DNA from: Candidatus Thorarchaeota archaeon
GTDB lineage: Archaea; Asgardarchaeota; Thorarchaeia; Thorarchaeales; Thorarchaeaceae
Length of the DNA stretch: 34,342 nt
Direction: 5' to 3'
Assembly (NCBI GenBank): GCA_004524595.1
Contig: SDOA01000036.1
Coordinates: forward strand, 1 to 34,342
The notes under the pieces are model-generated. The model ran no database searches and had not been told where the DNA came from. It saw nothing but the letters and a program-made list of their open reading frames with translations. Position 1 is the first letter of the stretch; every line of letters begins with the position of its first letter. This document shows positions 23,623 through 31,918 of this stretch, piece after piece. Position numbers and translations under genes: made by a program.

Positions 23623-24485
23623 TGCATCTCATCCTCCCTCAAACCATCACAGATTCCCAAGACTCCACTATCAATGAGATTCTTTGCAACAAGTTTTACA
23701 GCTTCCATATTATATGGAAGAGCCTCACAAATCTCCGCGAGAGTCTTCGTTCCATCACACTTGTCTACAATACTTGTCAATTGCTCACCATAGACCCCGA
23801 TTAAGAACTTAGGGGGGTCCATAATTTTCTTGAGTACTGATGAATCTTCTAGTTTCTTGGTCAATGTGATCCATTTGTATTTATCAAGCATTGAAAGAAT
23901 TGCTAGAATCTCAGAGTCTTCATACTCGGATTGAGCTAGTATTTCTTCAATCGTTCGTTTTCCATTGATGAATCCAATAACAGTCTGGATTTTCTCATCA
24001 GTTTCACCAACACTCCATGGAATAGATACCTGATGGTCAGGAGTCGCTTCAGTTTTAGTCACCATCCTAGGTATCATCTCAAGACTGAATGTCCGATATG
24101 GAAAGATCTGTAATATATTTAGAGCATACTCACGGAATGGACGGATATCTCCTTTCCAAGCAAGGAGCTGACTCTCATATAATCGTTCAAAATGCTCAAT
24201 AAGTGAAATCAATGCAGACCGATAAGGTTCGTCATCTTCAACCCTATCGATAATGAGTAATCCAACAACGTGTTCGCCCTCTTCGATAACGACTACGTAT
24301 CCTTCCTTTGTAAAGGTCTTTAATTGTCGATTCTCAAATATGATGACAGCAAGAACAAATGATGCAACCAAGTCAGGATCGACAGACATCTCACGATAAG
24401 GGATGCCTATTATTGGCTCACCACCCTCTTTTCGCACGAGAGAGAGGTATCTGACCAATGCATGCTCTTTTTCCTTCTCTGTCAT
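23619..24485 (-). CDS. Longin-like/wHTH protein, paralogue A
   Basis: A 288-residue protein, first of the tandem pair. It shares with paralogue B the N-terminal module (VRYLSLVRKEGGEPIIGIPY, SVDPDLVASFVLAVIIFENR, HVVGLLIIDRVED) and the C-terminal helical half (INGKRTIEEILAQSEYEDSEILAILSMLDKYKWITL). The VDPDL, FV, AVIIF and INGKRTI blocks are the most conserved between the two and probably mark structural cores. The gene follows the DUF2797 gene by 36 bases and may share its transcript. Partial divergence, with an insert near residue 145 (TKTEATPDHQ), suggests the copies have different partners. Confidence 0.7.
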   Translation of the reverse strand: MTEKEKEHALVRYLSLVRKEGGEPIIGIPYREMSVDPDLVASFVLAVIIFENRQLKTFTKEGYVVVIEEGEHVVGLLIIDRVEDDEPYRSALISLIEHFERLYESQLLAWKGDIRPFREYALNILQIFPYRTFSLEMIPRMVTKTEATPDHQVSIPWSVGETDEKIQTVIGFINGKRTIEEILAQSEYEDSEILAILSMLDKYKWITLTKKLEDSSVLKKIMDPPKFLIGVYGEQLTSIVDKCDGTKTLAEICEALPYNMEAVKLVAKNLIDSGVLGICDGLREDEMQ

Positions 24486-24521
24486 TAACGTAATGTCAAC
24501 AACGACTCCCTAAATAAGTTA

Positions 24522-25415
24522 TCAGAAGAAATCCATGAGCCCGGTTTGTGATACTAGGGTAATATCTGAATCCTGATTGAGGGAATACCCAATGATTTGT
24601 CTAAGATCTATAACAGTAAGTGATGATTCAATCGAGGTCACCATCAATGAACCTTTCATTCCAACAATCTTTCCTACGATTGCGCGTCCATCAATTGGTT
24701 CTGAACGCTTTCTCCAAGGAGTTGGTTGCGTTTCAAGTCTAGATAACGAGTAAAATTTTGAGAGATCTTGTAGATGAATATCTTCATCGAGTTCAAGATG
24801 TCTTGCATGGTCAATGAATTCTTGCACGATTTCTTCAGCTTCTGATAGATCCAGAGCATCTAATAGTGCTCGGGTTTTTCTCTCAGACCTGACCTGTTTT
24901 GTAACCCCTTGTTGTCGACCAATTCGGTCTTCTACTCGACGTGCAATGCGTCCGCCTTTTATTTCGCGCAAGACCCCAGCATAATCAGCTCCCTGCTCGA
25001 CCCATCGGATTAAAGCCCTCCCTTTTGATGAAACTCCAACTTTCAATGTCTTGTCATTGAACACGACAGCGTAAACAACATAATCTGTGGATTCACACTG
25101 CAATTTTCTTGCTTCAACTGCATCGCATCTCCTTCCATCACATCGGATACACGGATCTACAATATCAACTGCAGAACATGGACCACACTTCTGTCCACTA
25201 TAAAAAACAAGCGAATTTTCAGGGCATGGTACAATTCTACCGGATTCATTGACACTTCCTATACATCGTTTTGGTCCTCTGAGTAGCCATGAGACCTCTT
25301 TTCCTTTAGGTAAAGGTAGAAAACCAGGATTTGGATCACCCTCTCTCCAAATCTGTATTCCAGAATCAAAGTGAGTGTTGTTAATATAGTTCCAAATCAC
25401 ATCAACAATCTGCAT
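24522..25415 (-). CDS. DUF2797 family protein (zinc-rich N-terminus, GIY-YIG-like core)
   Basis: A 297-residue member of DUF2797. The N-terminal third has eight cysteines that could bind two zinc ions (C51, C64, C77-x2-C80, C89-x2-C92, C97, C106). The core follows as YVVYAVVFNDKTLKVGVSSKGRALIRWVEQGADYAGVL and GRIARRVEDRIGRQ, which matches the family signature and resembles a GIY-YIG nuclease fold, with Y, R and E in suitable order. The C-terminal third is a small beta domain. GAGGT eight bases before ATG 25415 supports the start. It lies 12 bases after the AmmeMemoRadiSam enzyme. Molecular function of DUF2797 is not known to me. Confidence 0.85.
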   Translation of the reverse strand: MQIVDVIWNYINNTHFDSGIQIWREGDPNPGFLPLPKGKEVSWLLRGPKRCIGSVNESGRIVPCPENSLVFYSGQKCGPCSAVDIVDPCIRCDGRRCDAVEARKLQCESTDYVVYAVVFNDKTLKVGVSSKGRALIRWVEQGADYAGVLREIKGGRIARRVEDRIGRQQGVTKQVRSERKTRALLDALDLSEAEEIVQEFIDHARHLELDEDIHLQDLSKFYSLSRLETQPTPWRKRSEPIDGRAIVGKIVGMKGSLMVTSIESSLTVIDLRQIIGYSLNQDSDITLVSQTGLMDFF

Positions 25416-25427
25416 TTTATTTGAACC

Positions 25428-26522
25428 TCAGAAAATTCTTTGTTGACTATTTCCTCGTACCATCCATTTGACTCCAGATATATTCAAATCAGTATTGCAT
25501 TTAGGACATCGACCTTCTTCATTTAGATTATTGCTTTTAAGGTAAACAGAAAATCGTTCAATAGCTTTGAAACCGCATTTTGGACAAAATGTATTTTCAT
25601 AATCATGTCCAGCGATATTTCCAGAATAGATGAACTCCAGACCAGCTTCTTTAGCGATTGAGATATGTTTCTCCAACATTTCTACTGGCGTACGAGGAAT
25701 ATTCGTCAATTTATATGTGGGAGCAAATGCAATTATGTGAAAAGGTGTTCGAGACCCAAGATTCTCTACAGTCCACTCTGCAAGTTTCTTTGTATCATCA
25801 CCAAAATCACCAACTTCGGGAATAATCAAGTTCGTTATCTCGATGAAAATACCCTTTTCCTTCATCAATTTCATTGCGGTAAAAATAGGGTCGACTTTCG
25901 GCACTGACATTAACTGATTGTAAAAACTCTTGTTGCCGCTTCCTTTGAAATTTACAGATGCTGCATCAAGATAGGGTGTAATGTAATCGATTGCTTCGGG
26001 AGTCAGATAACCATTTGTCACAAAGGTGTTGAACATTCCTCTTTCATGTGCGATCTTAGCCGTATCATGAGCAAATTCCATAAAGATTGTAGGTTCTGTG
26101 TACGTGTAAGTGATTCCGCTGCAATTGTATCGTTCAGCTAAGCGGACAATATCCTCAGAAGAGAGCTGTTCTCCTACCGGTTTTTCTCTGTGAGCTGAAT
26201 GATAGTTCAAACAGAATTGACATCTAAAATTACATGATGAGGTGCTTATTGAAAATGCTTGACTCCCAGGTGCAAAATGAAAGAGCGGTTTTTTCTCAAT
26301 AGGGTCTGCAGCCATCCCATCGATTAGACCGTAAACAATTGTGTAGAGTTTTCCATCTCTAGCAATTCGAACACGACAGAATCCAGTTTCGCCATCGTGA
26401 ATGATACATCGTCTTGCACAAAGGTCACAGCGGATGCCTGATTTCAGATTCGAGTATAATACGGCTTCTCTCATTTCATACTTATATCTTATTTGAAACT
26501 TATCGGTCTTGTGGTCTTTCAT
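25428..26522 (-). CDS. amrS: AmmeMemoRadiSam-system radical SAM enzyme
   Basis: A 364-residue radical SAM enzyme of the AmmeMemoRadiSam group, related to pyruvate formate-lyase activating enzymes. N-terminal cysteines C32, C35, C39 and C49 (CDLCARRC..GFC) are followed by DPIEKKPLFHFAPGS and the cluster motif C97-x3-C101-x2-C104 (SCNFRCQFCLNYHSA). The C-terminus carries an extra zinc ribbon (CPKCGFKA and CPKCNTDL). In other genomes the family occurs with AMMECR1 and Memo proteins; neither is in this window. A TATA-like CTTTTAATAAT lies at about 26551-26561, consistent with a nearly leaderless start at ATG 26522. An internal ATG 16 codons in (MREAV) fits the usual family start and is the alternative. 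Confidence 0.87.
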   Translation of the reverse strand: MKDHKTDKFQIRYKYEMREAVLYSNLKSGIRCDLCARRCIIHDGETGFCRVRIARDGKLYTIVYGLIDGMAADPIEKKPLFHFAPGSQAFSISTSSCNFRCQFCLNYHSAHREKPVGEQLSSEDIVRLAERYNCSGITYTYTEPTIFMEFAHDTAKIAHERGMFNTFVTNGYLTPEAIDYITPYLDAASVNFKGSGNKSFYNQLMSVPKVDPIFTAMKLMKEKGIFIEITNLIIPEVGDFGDDTKKLAEWTVENLGSRTPFHIIAFAPTYKLTNIPRTPVEMLEKHISIAKEAGLEFIYSGNIAGHDYENTFCPKCGFKAIERFSVYLKSNNLNEEGRCPKCNTDLNISGVKWMVRGNSQQRIF

Positions 26523-26594
26523 GAGATTTGAGAAGGTTGATGTCTATGAACATTATTAAAAGCGAACAATGCAATGTAAGAAAAGGTCCAGTCT

Positions 26595-27041
26595 ATGCCG
26601 ACCCCTAAAGAGTTTGAGAGACTAGGAGGACTATTTGATACAGCCTCTAATCAAAGCAAACCATTTCTTAGAAGATGTTCAAAAACAAAATTCTTAGCTG
26701 TTAGTGATTACTATCGTGCATCGGACCAATATATAGAATTAGCAAAAGAAATATTGAGTGCGAAAAGTCTTGGAATAAGACCTCAAGAGGCTTGCCAAGA
26801 CTGTCTTTCGTATATTAGGAATGCATTGGAATCAGGACAGTTGGATACATGCTTTTTGGATGCACTAGAAGACCTACGATCTAGATACCTCGAAGAGATT
26901 TTGAAACCCGCATTCAAGGAGTACATCAAAGATAACACAGAGAGAAAATCGGATCTTGACACAATTTACTTGAATGCTCTCAAGATAGATGGTCTCATTG
27001 AAACCATTCACTTTATGAACAAAGTGCAGCCAGAAGATTGA
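26595..27041 (+). CDS. Small all-helical protein of unknown function
   Basis: A 148-residue protein that appears fully alpha-helical (KFLAVSDYYRASDQYIELAKEILS, EACQDCLSYIRNALESG, CFLDALEDLRSRYLEEILKPAFKEYI, DTIYLNALKIDGLIETIHFM). Six cysteines or fewer are scattered, without a metal pattern. It is divergent from the AmmeMemoRadiSam gene and its stop lies five bases from the end of the convergent coiled-coil gene. A helical-bundle family could not be named; a distant translin-like bundle was considered but not supported. Confidence 0.6.
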   Translation: MPTPKEFERLGGLFDTASNQSKPFLRRCSKTKFLAVSDYYRASDQYIELAKEILSAKSLGIRPQEACQDCLSYIRNALESGQLDTCFLDALEDLRSRYLEEILKPAFKEYIKDNTERKSDLDTIYLNALKIDGLIETIHFMNKVQPED

Positions 27042-27046
27042 ATCCA

Positions 27047-28501
27047 TCACTTTTTGGACTCTAGTTTATCACGATGAACTAATGTGCTACCATCAACAAC
27101 CCAAGCTATGCCAAGCGCTTGGAATTCTTCAGCCCATTTCATTACAATTGCAGGAGCAACACCAAGCGATCTGGCGATTTCCCTAATCGACATTTCACCA
27201 TGTTCTTCTACCATCAAGAATGCCTTTGTCTTCTCTGTGCTATCCATAAGGGACATGTATCCCTCTATAGTTTCTTCAGTATGCTGCAGCTTTGTTTTAG
27301 TTTCATCGAAGTCTTTAGATAGACGTTCATTTGATGCAGAAATTCTTTCAAATTCAGTCTTAATCCGTTCAAGCTCCCTAGCCTTATCACCAGATTCGTA
27401 TGAACGGACTCGTGCACGTAACTCTTCCATTTCAGATAGACGAACTCCTGTCGAACCCATTTCATCCTCAAGTTGTCGCATCTTGGTCTGAAGCTCGCCA
27501 ATTTCAACCTCTTTCTGAGAGATTATGCCATGATACTCGGACACTTTATGGTCAGATGTTTGAAGTCTATCTTCTAGTTCCTCAATCTTTTTCCCTTGCA
27601 CTTCTTTCATTGCTTCGAGAGATTTGACCGTCTGACGAAGTTCAGCAAGAAGTGTTGGATCAACTTTGGGTGCAGATTGCGTACTCATTAGAGTATCTTC
27701 TAAATCGTCATTACGGACCTTCAACTCTGCTATGTTCTTGCGTAATTCAGCATTCTCAGAGTCTCTATTCTCAAGCTTTTGTCTTTCGAGACCAAGTTCA
27801 TGCTTTAATTGATCGATTTCGTGACTATACTTCTTGAGTTGTTCCTCAACTTCTTTAGGAATTTCAATCCGTGGTTTCATTCCTAATGTCGTTGAGAGAT
27901 GCTCAATCTCCGTTGATGCTTTTTGAGTATAATCATCCACACTTCCTTTCAGTGTCGATAATTCATTGAGGGTAATCTTCATGAACTCTTTCATTGACTC
28001 AGTAATATCACGCATTTTTTCTAGAATCGGGGTAGACATACCGGATGTGAGAGAGTCCTCGACAACTTTGAACTCTTCATCAACAATTGGTTTGACTTCA
28101 TCATCAATAAAAACTGTCTGAAGATTGGTCTTTGCCTTTCGTTTGCTTTTAGTAATGATATCGCCTCTCATACTCACAAGGTTCCCCTTTAGACCAACAA
28201 GAAATGATAACACAACAGGTACAAGGTCTCGTTCAATACGGTCGATAGTACCATCAACAGTCAAGATATTCCTCTCAAGCAGAGAGAGGCTATCACGAAG
28301 TCGTTCAATACTTGTGTCTAATTCCATTCGGTGGCGAACTTGTTCACTAGATTCTACACGCATGACATCACTTGACATACGTCCAGACTCTATAAGCTCA
28401 TGCCGCATCTCATCATCAACGCCAAGTTCAGTAAGGAGACCATCCACAACTTTCTTGGCATCCACTCTATCAGTCGGTTCTTTATCAGGATCCTTCGACA
28501 T
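27047..28501 (-). CDS. Long coiled-coil protein with C-terminal helix-turn-helix
   Basis: A 484-residue protein. After a short acidic N-terminus (residues 1-45), residues about 50-420 are dominated by heptad repeats with a few breaks (near 95-125 and 195-215), typical of an elongated SMC- or tropomyosin-like rod. Residues about 425-480 form a winged helix-turn-helix (GEMSIREIARSLGVAPAIVMKWAEEFQALGIAWVVDG). ATG 28501 has GAGGT six bases upstream. The plan matches the TopoVI-cassette protein at 19760, so coiled coil plus winged helix occurs twice in 9 kb. A chromosome-organising or cytoskeletal linker role is an inference. Confidence 0.77.
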   Translation of the reverse strand: MSKDPDKEPTDRVDAKKVVDGLLTELGVDDEMRHELIESGRMSSDVMRVESSEQVRHRMELDTSIERLRDSLSLLERNILTVDGTIDRIERDLVPVVLSFLVGLKGNLVSMRGDIITKSKRKAKTNLQTVFIDDEVKPIVDEEFKVVEDSLTSGMSTPILEKMRDITESMKEFMKITLNELSTLKGSVDDYTQKASTEIEHLSTTLGMKPRIEIPKEVEEQLKKYSHEIDQLKHELGLERQKLENRDSENAELRKNIAELKVRNDDLEDTLMSTQSAPKVDPTLLAELRQTVKSLEAMKEVQGKKIEELEDRLQTSDHKVSEYHGIISQKEVEIGELQTKMRQLEDEMGSTGVRLSEMEELRARVRSYESGDKARELERIKTEFERISASNERLSKDFDETKTKLQHTEETIEGYMSLMDSTEKTKAFLMVEEHGEMSIREIARSLGVAPAIVMKWAEEFQALGIAWVVDGSTLVHRDKLESKK

Positions 28502-28617
28502 GCGAAAACCTCGCGTGAATTAGCATTGAAAGGCAAATGGATTGAAGGAGTAGGGAATACATAAATCTATTCGCGGAATGTACCAATCAATTCTAACATG
28601 TCTAAGAAGGTGTAGAG

Positions 28618-29454
28618 ATGCGATTGAAGATAGAGATGCAAGCAAATATTCACAATCTAGGCAACTCTAAACTTCGGCGTGGTATAATGACATGGCATCT
28701 CTTCACAGATATGGATAATCAGTTTGTTGAGATGATAGATGTCTTTCCACCAGCACGAGTCACCGAACGTGCTGAAAAGAATATGATTGCGATGATAAAG
28801 ATTCCCGAGTTGAATCCAGGAGAGAGCTTCTCTCCAACAGTAATTCTTCGTATTGACACCACAACGAGAGATTGGTTGATGGAACCCCAAGAAACTCCTG
28901 ACCAGATGATGGCTCGTAACCGAGGTATGTATTGTACAATGCAGAAATACTGGGAAACTCAGGATGATCTAATCCAAGAGATATCGCAAAAGTCTGCAGA
29001 GAGAACTGGAGATGATGAGTCCTATGCCAGACTTGTTTTCAGCATTGTCAGAGATAGTGTGAAACTTAAGACACATCTAGATGAAAGAAGAGGAGCAGCA
29101 CGAGCCATTCGCGAAAAAGAAGGAGATTGCGATGAACATGCAGATTTACTAATCGCGTTACTTCGTGCAGCAAAGATACCAGCTCGTAGAATCGTAGGCC
29201 ACTTCTATAGAAGAGAACTAGAACCAGAAGCACATGCATGGTGTGAAGTATACCTTGAACAGAAAGGATGGATCCCTGTAGATCCAGCTCTGGGTAATTT
29301 TGGTACAATGAGTGAGAACTATTTTTCTAGAATAAGAGAGGGCTTAATCTCTGAGAGACCTACTCTAAAACTAAAATGGAGTGGTATTGCATCAGAACCG
29401 CCATCTGTTGAAGAAGAGGTAAAAATGTCGATTATAGAGAATGAGCGCTCTTGA
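28618..29454 (+). CDS. Transglutaminase-like cysteine protease-fold protein
   Basis: A 278-residue protein with a transglutaminase-like domain. The catalytic triad is readable: C171 in GDCDEHADLLIALLRAA, H206 in EAHAWCEVYLE, and D222 in GWIPVDPALG. Residues about 1-85 form a beta-rich N-terminal domain of the kind that precedes archaeal transglutaminase-like proteins. Such proteins hydrolyse or cross-link peptides, often as proteases. No signal peptide is visible, so it is probably cytosolic. A TATA-like TACATAAATC lies near 28557-28566. The 3' end overlaps the convergent nuclease gene by 23 bases. Confidence 0.86.
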   Translation: MRLKIEMQANIHNLGNSKLRRGIMTWHLFTDMDNQFVEMIDVFPPARVTERAEKNMIAMIKIPELNPGESFSPTVILRIDTTTRDWLMEPQETPDQMMARNRGMYCTMQKYWETQDDLIQEISQKSAERTGDDESYARLVFSIVRDSVKLKTHLDERRGAARAIREKEGDCDEHADLLIALLRAAKIPARRIVGHFYRRELEPEAHAWCEVYLEQKGWIPVDPALGNFGTMSENYFSRIREGLISERPTLKLKWSGIASEPPSVEEEVKMSIIENERS

Positions 29455-30181
29455 TTTCTTCGAGGTAACCAGTTTCGCAGAGTTGGACAAACAGCTCTGC
29501 ACCAAAATGCCAACTTGAATGTGTATCAAAGATACAGCACATAATTTTTGGGAGGAGTGGAGCTTCAAAAGCAGACCGCAATGTATTAGCTAGATGATGT
29601 GCCATCATCTCACCGTATGCAGATACTTGTGGAAGAGAATCAATGAATCTTCGTTGAGTTGTCTCCAACGATCCTGGTTTGTAATCACAGACTTGTATAT
29701 GTCCGTCAACATAACGTACCAAATCGACATGCCCAGTAACCTTGTAACGCTCAGACCAGACTGGTACTTCAATTGCGATGGTCTGCAAGTCGTGATACAG
29801 AAAGTCTTTGAGAATTCCGTGATCAGCAGAGTAACTATGATCGTTTCTTGTGCGATGATAATCCCTGATTTTCTCTACTAGGTCATCATCAACTTTTTTG
29901 ATGATGCTACCAGATCTCATAAGTTGCTTCCGAAATCCAACTTTTTTTGCATTAGACATTGTTATTAGACGAAGCCTAGAGGCTCGAGTAAAGAAAGGAT
30001 CTGAAAAGAGGTTCTCAGGTATCTTACCAGAATGAATTGTTGAGAGGTGTGCCCATAGCGAGGCTAGGTCTCCAGTTTCGTTTCCTAATTCTTGATGGTT
30101 AAATCTGTTCCATTGGAATGCATATGCAACTCGACCATGTTGATAATCGCGTCGTACAATATCATCCGAAGTATTAGCCAT
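29432..30181 (-). CDS. RecB/Cas4-like PD-(D/E)XK nuclease
   Basis: A 249-residue predicted exonuclease. The active-site series is clear: E138 in IAIEVPVW, D153 in GHVDLV, D166-Y-K168 in VCDYKPG, and Q185-x3-Y189 in PQVSAYGEM, the order seen in RecB and Cas4 nucleases. The four-cysteine iron-sulfur cluster of Cas4 is missing, and no cas genes or repeats are nearby, so a CRISPR role is unlikely. The N-terminal 120 residues are helical and basic. It could act in recombination or repair. It stands alone on the minus strand, with a 160-base gap before the divergent gene at 30342. Confidence 0.78.
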   Translation of the reverse strand: MANTSDDIVRRDYQHGRVAYAFQWNRFNHQELGNETGDLASLWAHLSTIHSGKIPENLFSDPFFTRASRLRLITMSNAKKVGFRKQLMRSGSIIKKVDDDLVEKIRDYHRTRNDHSYSADHGILKDFLYHDLQTIAIEVPVWSERYKVTGHVDLVRYVDGHIQVCDYKPGSLETTQRRFIDSLPQVSAYGEMMAHHLANTLRSAFEAPLLPKIMCCIFDTHSSWHFGAELFVQLCETGYLEEIKSAHSL

Positions 30182-30341
30182 ATCCTTCTCTTGATAATCA
30201 GAGGCTTGTTCTTTTTAATTCACCGACATTTTAGTGCAAGATAAAGAGAAGAGATGTTAACTCTTGGAGTTTGTAATGTAGGTTCATGTTTAGTCCGAAC
30301 GTTTTTATTAGTCGGGTTATCTCAAAACATGGTGAAAGATT

Positions 30342-30638
30342 GTGACCTATGCATTCATTGTCTTCTATCGTTTTCAAATGATGACTCCTGAAGAAGCAGG
30401 AAAAGCAAAGGAATTCTGGAGCGAGTTCTCAAAGGGAAGTTGGCCGGACCACCTCGTAATAATTGGAGACTACAAGTATGCATGGGGTTCGGATTGGAGT
30501 GGATTCTTATTAGTAGAAACAGAGAACCCACAGAGCTTCTTCGAATTCTGGCCAATTTTTCGAGATAAAACACGATGGTACATAGAGAACACACGAACAA
30601 TCATAGCCATTAAGAGAGAGAGTAAGGACTGGATGTAA
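30342..30638 (+). CDS. Small alpha/beta-barrel-like protein (DUF3303-like)
   Basis: A 98-residue protein with a ferredoxin-like alternation of strands and helices (YAFIVFYRFQ, EEAGKAKEFWSEFSKGSW, HLVIIGDYKYAWGSDWSGFLLVET, SFFEFWPIFR, RTIIAIKR). The pattern and length fit the DUF3303/dimeric alpha-beta barrel group. GTG 30342 is the start, behind GGTGAAAG. It is a single gene followed by a terminator-like hairpin. Function unknown. Confidence 0.68.
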   Translation: MTYAFIVFYRFQMMTPEEAGKAKEFWSEFSKGSWPDHLVIIGDYKYAWGSDWSGFLLVETENPQSFFEFWPIFRDKTRWYIENTRTIIAIKRESKDWM

Positions 30639-30658
30639 CTCAGATAATAAGTGAGAGC

Positions 30659-30690
30659 GGGGAGCTGTTGATACTCCCCTTCTTCTTATT
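30659..30690. terminator. Hairpin terminator between two convergent genes
   Basis: GGGGAG (30659-30664) and CTCCCC (30674-30679) form a six-base-pair GC-rich stem with a nine-base loop, followed on the plus strand by TTCTTCTTATTCT. It lies between the stop of the gene ending at 30638 and the stop of the minus-strand gene ending at 30691, so it fits a terminator for the plus-strand gene. Confidence 0.55.
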
Positions 30691-31473
30691 CTATTCCGAA
30701 ACCTCTGCAAGTGTTTTGATTATCCAGCGCAAGTCCTTCTCCAAAATCCCATCTGATGTTTTAAATATCAGTACGGATGAGTTGTCAAAATTAATTGATG
30801 TCTTGTAGGGAGTATTACTGGGATAGATGAAAATTCCAGTAAACCTAGAAATAGTGCCATCGTACATCCGACTATAATGGCCAACCTCAGCTTTATGCTG
30901 AAGTTTATCTCCACGGAATTCAGCCTTTTTCAGATCCTTCTTGACAATATCAGTATACACGATATGATCAACGCTGATGTCCAACGGTTTTGGTGGGGCT
31001 TGCGTCGGCTTGGTCAGCATATCATAAATTTCTCGTCGCGTTTCCTTTTCAAAAACTAATTGGTCTGCACGAACTTCAGTCAGCTCGTATAATACTGATC
31101 TGAATCTTGAAGCAAGGCGTGAAGACCCTCGGATCTCCACCAGCTTTTGGTCAAGTCTGATAATTACAGACCCTCTCTCAATCGTCACAAAGGAATTCTT
31201 CTCAGGTTCACCCTTTTTATCAAAGGTTGTTGCATAGACATCATAGGCAACATACATATCAGCAGTGATTGTTTTTCCACTTGTGTTAATGTCTATAAAA
31301 CCTGCTCGTGGTTTCACTTCAGGATTGAATGGAGCCATTCCGTTCATAGCATTAGTAATTTGAGCCGCGGTTAGTTTCTTTGCCTCATCACCATAAAACT
31401 TGAGGAGACGTATGGACTGAAAAGGACCAGGCGGCATAAATCTGGTTGGTGCTTTAGATTTAGTTGCGCTCAA
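30691..31473 (-). CDS. Uncharacterised protein, 260 residues
   Basis: A soluble alpha/beta protein with no signal peptide or membrane segment. Strand-like stretches include AGFIDINTSGKTITADMYVAY, SFVTIERGSVIIRLDQKLVEIRG and SRFTGIFIYPSN; a helix RSVLYELTEVRADQLVFEKE lies mid-way, and LEKDLRWIIKTLAEVSE closes the protein. The start is TTG 31473 with GAGGT close upstream. I do not recognise the family; the repeated beta strands with short helices would suit a ligand-binding or sensor protein, but nothing in the neighbourhood points to a role. Confidence 0.65.
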   Translation of the reverse strand: MSATKSKAPTRFMPPGPFQSIRLLKFYGDEAKKLTAAQITNAMNGMAPFNPEVKPRAGFIDINTSGKTITADMYVAYDVYATTFDKKGEPEKNSFVTIERGSVIIRLDQKLVEIRGSSRLASRFRSVLYELTEVRADQLVFEKETRREIYDMLTKPTQAPPKPLDISVDHIVYTDIVKKDLKKAEFRGDKLQHKAEVGHYSRMYDGTISRFTGIFIYPSNTPYKTSINFDNSSVLIFKTSDGILEKDLRWIIKTLAEVSE

Positions 31474-31918
31474 TGTACCTCATCTCACTTGGTATCAAGG
31501 CCAAATACAACTGACCTTAATTTCCTTTGGAGAGTATAACATTTCTTTCATATAAACTCTACATCAAACCCAGAGAATAGCAGAATCTCATGTAGGTAAT
31601 ATCCAGATACATATCAGGGTATGAAATATGCTCAGATTATGTAGATGTACAAAAGAGGACCTTTACATTTGGCGCCAATTAAATAAAATCCACAGTTATA
31701 GGCTGATGTCACTTCAATATAAGATAATTAGCAATTTTGGAAACGTTTCTCGATAATAATTGTGATGCTTATTCTCACTTTGATTTCAGAAATGAAATCA
31801 TAACTCACTCTAATAATCCTATAGAAGATTTGGATTAGAACTATCCAACTATCAAAAGGATGATATGATAGATACAAACCTCATATACCAGCACAGATCA
31901 TTCCCTAGGAGCTGATAG
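31474..31918. other. Intergenic region of 445 bases
   Basis: The longest gene-free stretch in the window. It holds an AT-rich promoter zone for the divergent 30691-31473 gene and for Alg14 (CATATACC at about 31889-31896, then AGGAG before GTG 31919). It also holds the inverted repeat at 31781-31800 and a GGCGCC palindrome near 31671-31676. No convincing reading frame or structural RNA was found. Confidence 0.5.
31781..31800. repeat. Inverted repeat in the Alg14 upstream region
   Basis: TGATTTCA-gaaa-TGAAATCA is a perfect dyad with 8-base arms and a 4-base centre, about 120 bases before Alg14. Its half-site ATTTCA is the same as in the GbsR-gene operator at 7882-7901, but the spacing between half-sites differs (4 against 6). 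It may be an operator or a short hairpin; AT-rich DNA makes chance occurrence possible. Confidence 0.4.

Noticed and set aside
26595..27041. Translin homologue
   Set aside because: Helical character and a few residues are similar, but length and conserved translin positions do not fit.
29432..30181. Cas4 and a CRISPR system
   Set aside because: The nuclease lacks the Cas4 iron-sulfur cysteines and no repeat array or cas genes are present.
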